DNA from: Catonella morbi ATCC 51271
Lineage (GTDB): Bacteria; Bacillota; Clostridia; Lachnospirales; Lachnospiraceae
Direction of reading: 5' to 3'
DNA: 64,000 nt
Assembly (NCBI RefSeq): GCF_000160035.2
Contig: NZ_KI535369.1
Location: forward strand, 249,733 to 313,732
This document shows, in pieces, positions 61,213 to 64,000 of the stretch. The translations under genes were made by a program, and so were the position numbers. Numbering within the stretch: the first letter of the stretch is position 1; each line of letters opens with the position of its first letter. The notes under the pieces were generated by a model. That model was not told where the DNA came from and ran no database searches. It saw nothing but the letters and a program-made list of their open reading frames with translations.

Positions 61213-61245
61213 CTGTAGTTGTGGGTTCGATTCCCGCAGGGAACA
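61174..61245 (+). tRNA. Second tRNA-Arg(CCU) copy
   Basis: Its 72 bases are identical to the tRNA at 5501-5572. No promoter like that at 5014 stands before it, so it may be silent unless read through from the ICE or active after ICE excision. It is followed by a diverged terminator (GGTAATGA...TCATTGCCG, T7). Confidence 0.92.
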
Positions 61246-61420
61246 TCCATTTTAAGCGGTAATGAAGATAAAATCATTGCCGTTTTTTTCATGCAAAAAC
61301 AGCATTTTCGATGACAGGTTTGTCAGCGAGAAGCAGAATACCAGAATGATTTTGTCAGCGAAAATAATGACTTGTCATCAGACCAAATTTTTCAAACTGT
61401 CACCAACAGGGATTTCGTTA
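61246..61420 (+). repeat. Second copy of the ICE left end
   Basis: About 170 bases parallel 5573-5745 with roughly 10-15% differences, including the terminator and TTTTGTCAGCGAAA at 61350-61363. It ends abruptly at GGGATT, where it runs into the SSB fragment. It indicates a second, related element in the same tRNA that lost its interior. Confidence 0.8.
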
Positions 61421-62078
61421 AAGCAGTAATAAATATGAAAAAGGTATTAATGATGAGAAAGCTTTAGACAAGCTATATGATTCCTATATGAAAAATGATT
61501 CTGTAAGTTTGTTACATGAGGAATTTGACATAATAATTGATGGCTTAAGAAAACAGGGACAGAGAAACGATTTGCCTTATGCTAGGAAAGAAATCGATGA
61601 GTCTGTAAATATAGTAGGCAATATTGCAGGCAAGGTTAATGTAGTTGAAAGAGAAAATAAAAAAGGGGAAACATTCAAGGTTGTAAATTTCTCTGTTGTA
61701 TCAAATGATAGTCTAGGCAATAAAATATATCACAATTGTTCTGCTTATGGAGAAAAGGGAGATATTCCTAAATACTTTAAGCCGGGAGATTTTGTAAAGC
61801 TATTCGGTCAAGTCAGGATTTCTGTTGATGGTAATGGAAAGGAACATAGGAATGTAAATATACTTTCATTAAAGCTCTTAAAGGCTAAGGAACAAAATAA
61901 GGAGATAACTGCTATATCAGAAAAAGAGAAGCTTAATAATGGCATTATGGGAAGGGAAAAAACAGAGAGAGAGTCTGTAAAAGATGCTATTAAGAAGTAT
62001 AAGGGTAAAGATAATGGAATGCCACAGTCCAGGAAAGAAATAATAAAGGAAATGAAAGATAAATATCTTATTGATTAG
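61415..62078 (+). pseudogene. Truncated SSB-like paralog
   Basis: From 61415 the sequence is homologous to the SSB-like gene from its codon ~18 on (DFVKAVINMKK), so the true start is missing. One base is lost in the A-run at ~61438, and the open frame resumes from ATG 61488 (NDSVSLLHEEFDIIIDGLRK) to TAG 62078 with the OB fold (VGNIAGKVNVVERENKKGET) intact. The 196-residue product might still be made, but no good binding site precedes 61488. Confidence 0.75.
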
Positions 62079-62194
62079 TTAATCACAGTCAACTTATATA
62101 CAGTAATTGATTGCTTGACAATAAAAATGAGATGATGATATTCTTAGGATAATATAACTACTTGGAAAAGTACTTCAAACATAGGGGGATTTCA

Positions 62195-64000
62195 ATGAAG
62201 GAATTCACAATTGGAGATCTTATAGAGTATCAGACAAAGAAAAAAAGTGTAAGTATTGATAAGCTGGTTGAAGGTCTATGCTCTACTACATCACTTAAAC
62301 GTCTTATTAATGGAGATACCAGACAAAGCTTTTTTCTGGTTGAAAGAATATTGGAGAGGCTGGGTGTGTCCGTAAACAAGGTTTCTCTTTTACATAATGA
62401 AAATGATGACAGATTATTCATTATGAGGGAAATGATAAGCAAACTATTAGCTGATAGAGCCTATACTAAAGCAGAATTTATCTTAACAGAATATAAAGAA
62501 ATTGCTGATTTAAGCAATCCGCTTCAGTTACAGTATGTCATTGAGGCAGAGGGAGTAATTCAGCTTGAATGCTATGAAAAACATGATGAAGCTTTGGAGC
62601 TGTTTAATAAAGCTCAAAAGATCATATTGGGTAAATTTGAAATGGATAAGCTGCATGAGTTTGTGCTGGGTGAAGAGGAAATAATATTGCTGATGCTTAT
62701 ACTTAATGAAGAAATGAAGGTTAAGAATAAAAATATAAGCATTTATGCGAGGCAGTTATTAGATTATGTAGAAAAACAGTTCGAGGATGAAGAAGTAAAA
62801 ACAAATATTTACAGCAAACTGGCATGGATAATGGGTGAAAGTGCTATAAGAAATAAAAAGTACGAAGATGCTTTGGAATTTACCCTAAACGGAATTGATG
62901 CTTTGACAGATAACGGTTTACTGCTGCATTTGCCACAATTCTTAGACAGACTTTTATTCCTGACAAAGGACAGGGATGAGAATATGTACAGGTCGTGGAA
63001 GAAAAAAAGAGATGCCCTAAAGGAACTTTATTTAGAATATAATGAGCCGTGGGAGGCAGAAGATATTAGGCTTTGGGAAACTTATAGACAAAACAGCGTA
63101 TATCTGATATCAGAATTTTTAAAAGATGAAAGAGATTTGGCTGAGTATACCCAAGAAGAACTTGCAGAAGCCGTAGGAATAGATATTAAAACCATATCTA
63201 GGATAGAAAATGGTAAGTCAACCCCTAAAAAAGGCACATTTACATCCATAAAAGAGCACTTTGATATTGAGATAGAAAGCTTTCAGACAAGGCTTACAGT
63301 TGATAATTTATCTTTACTTGAAATGGAAAGAGATATCTCGAGGTTATCATCTAAACACAGATATGAAGAAGCTGAAAGTCTGTTTAAGTCTTTAAAGAAA
63401 CAGCTTTCTATGGAGAGTAGGATAAACAGGCAGTATGTGGCATTTATGGAGGAACTTTTTGATAATGTATTAAAAAGAAAGCCTACAGAAGAGGTATTAG
63501 CTAATTTAGAAAAGGCATTTTTAATAACAAGAACGGATAAACATCTTGAGAATCTGGGGAAATTTGTAACTACAGATTTAGAGGCTAAGATAGTAAATAT
63601 GATGTCTATATGTTATAAACAGATTGGTAATATAAACAAGAGTGTTGAATTACTGGAAAATGCGATAAAAGGGTATGAGAGAAGTAAAATAGATGAAAAA
63701 AGGCATGAAATTCCTTTTGTATTGTTATGTACTAACTTATGTGGGAATTATGAGGAAATTGGTAGATTTGAAGAATCAATCAGTATAGCTGATAAAACTA
63801 TTAAAAACCTTATTAGCTGTCAAAGAGGGGATGAACTGGGATTTTTGGTTGAAGAGAAGACTTATACAACTGATAGAATGACAGGAAATAATGAAAATAG
63901 TAAGGAAAAATATAAGCAAAGTTATCAGCTATTTGAGCTAATGAAGGCTGGAGAAAAAGAAAAAGCCCCAGTTAAGAGGGCTTATATGAAATGGTACGGA
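62195..64000 (+). CDS. HTH/TPR regulator, partial
   Basis: ATG 62195 behind AGGGGG opens a frame that stays open for 602 codons to the window edge. Residues ~5-60 are a degenerate HTH (SIDKLVEGLCSTTSLKRLIN); residues ~325-380 a clear XRE HTH (YTQEELAEAVGIDIKTISRI, ENGKSTPKKG). The rest is helical repeats with TPR-like pairs (YEDALEFTLNGIDAL; RFEESISIADKTI). Such RRNPP/Rgg-like proteins respond to peptide signals. It may belong to the relic element. Two HTHs in one chain are unusual. Confidence 0.75.
   Translation, partial: MKEFTIGDLIEYQTKKKSVSIDKLVEGLCSTTSLKRLINGDTRQSFFLVERILERLGVSVNKVSLLHNENDDRLFIMREMISKLLADRAYTKAEFILTEYKEIADLSNPLQLQYVIEAEGVIQLECYEKHDEALELFNKAQKIILGKFEMDKLHEFVLGEEEIILLMLILNEEMKVKNKNISIYARQLLDYVEKQFEDEEVKTNIYSKLAWIMGESAIRNKKYEDALEFTLNGIDALTDNGLLLHLPQFLDRLLFLTKDRDENMYRSWKKKRDALKELYLEYNEPWEAEDIRLWETYRQNSVYLISEFLKDERDLAEYTQEELAEAVGIDIKTISRIENGKSTPKKGTFTSIKEHFDIEIESFQTRLTVDNLSLLEMERDISRLSSKHRYEEAESLFKSLKKQLSMESRINRQYVAFMEELFDNVLKRKPTEEVLANLEKAFLITRTDKHLENLGKFVTTDLEAKIVNMMSICYKQIGNINKSVELLENAIKGYERSKIDEKRHEIPFVLLCTNLCGNYEEIGRFEESISIADKTIKNLISCQRGDELGFLVEEKTYTTDRMTGNNENSKEKYKQSYQLFELMKAGEKEKAPVKRAYMKWYG

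Overview
The window looks like the chromosome of a low-GC anaerobic gut Firmicute, most likely a Lachnospiraceae-type Clostridium relative. That rests on the protein families present and on AT-rich codon use with strong AGGAGG ribosome binding sites; no rRNA or other taxonomic marker is present. Most of the window is one integrative and conjugative element (ICE), about 55.5 kb, in a tRNA-Arg(CCU) gene. The ICE carries a GC-rich mobilizable transposon and several cargo loci.

Layout. 1-4714 is host chromosome: the end of a glycerate kinase gene, then a fructoselysine-type operon (GntR/UTRA regulator, YfcC-type carrier, FrlB-like deglycase, FrlD-like kinase). 5014-5572 is the tRNA-Arg attachment region: host promoter, then 5' tRNA halves alternating with two ~217-bp modules, then a complete tRNA. 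The ICE runs from the core CTCCTAAG at 5532 to the same core at 60988, and is followed by a third 217-bp module, a second complete tRNA and a second copy of the ICE left end. 5904-9509 is a partition and replication block (ParB, ParA, ParB, RepA_N). 10272-12354 is an AT-rich cargo locus encoding a CHAT-type protease whose reading frame breaks at a run of nine A. 12707-18390 holds an ArdA fusion, a second RepA_N protein, PcfB and the coupling protein. 18736-30355 is the nested transposon (tetracycline ribosomal protection gene, methyltransferase, MobC and relaxase, replication helpers, TnpW, large serine recombinase), inserted inside the small maff2 gene. 30504-42975 resumes the conjugation machine (VirB6, PrgI, VirB4, NlpC/P60 hydrolase, DUF4315, DUF4366, RadC-like), a thymidylate cassette (MazG-like, ThyX, dUTPase), MobC, relaxase and SSB. 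43097-51604 is a Fur-box-controlled iron or metallophore locus. 51609-54925 is a LexA/CI-like repressor with a UmuC-type polymerase. 55157-58711 holds regulators, an excisionase-like protein and the tyrosine integrase. 58879-60512 is an AbiE-type toxin-antitoxin pair. From about 61415 on there is a fragment of a second SSB gene and a large HTH/TPR regulator that runs off the window.

How the parts work together. Integrase plus small HTH proteins should excise the ICE at the tRNA anticodon loop. RepA_N and ParAB could let the circle replicate and segregate, relaxase plus MobC plus VirD4 deliver DNA to a VirB4/VirB6 channel, and ArdA and SSB protect the incoming strand. The inserted transposon splits maff2, so conjugation may need its precise excision.

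The most exciting locus is at 43097-51604. A near-consensus Fur box and a consensus promoter precede a 29-residue peptide gene with a His/Thr-rich tail, then the decayed C-terminal half of what looks like a YcaO cyclodehydratase, then a FecBCD-type importer, two exporter-fold ABC half-transporters of the YbtPQ/IrtAB kind and an MFS protein. I infer the remains of a ribosomally made, heterocyclized metallophore system. The CHAT protease locus, the 217-bp modules and the two sets of 23-bp iterons inside the two rep genes are the next best leads.
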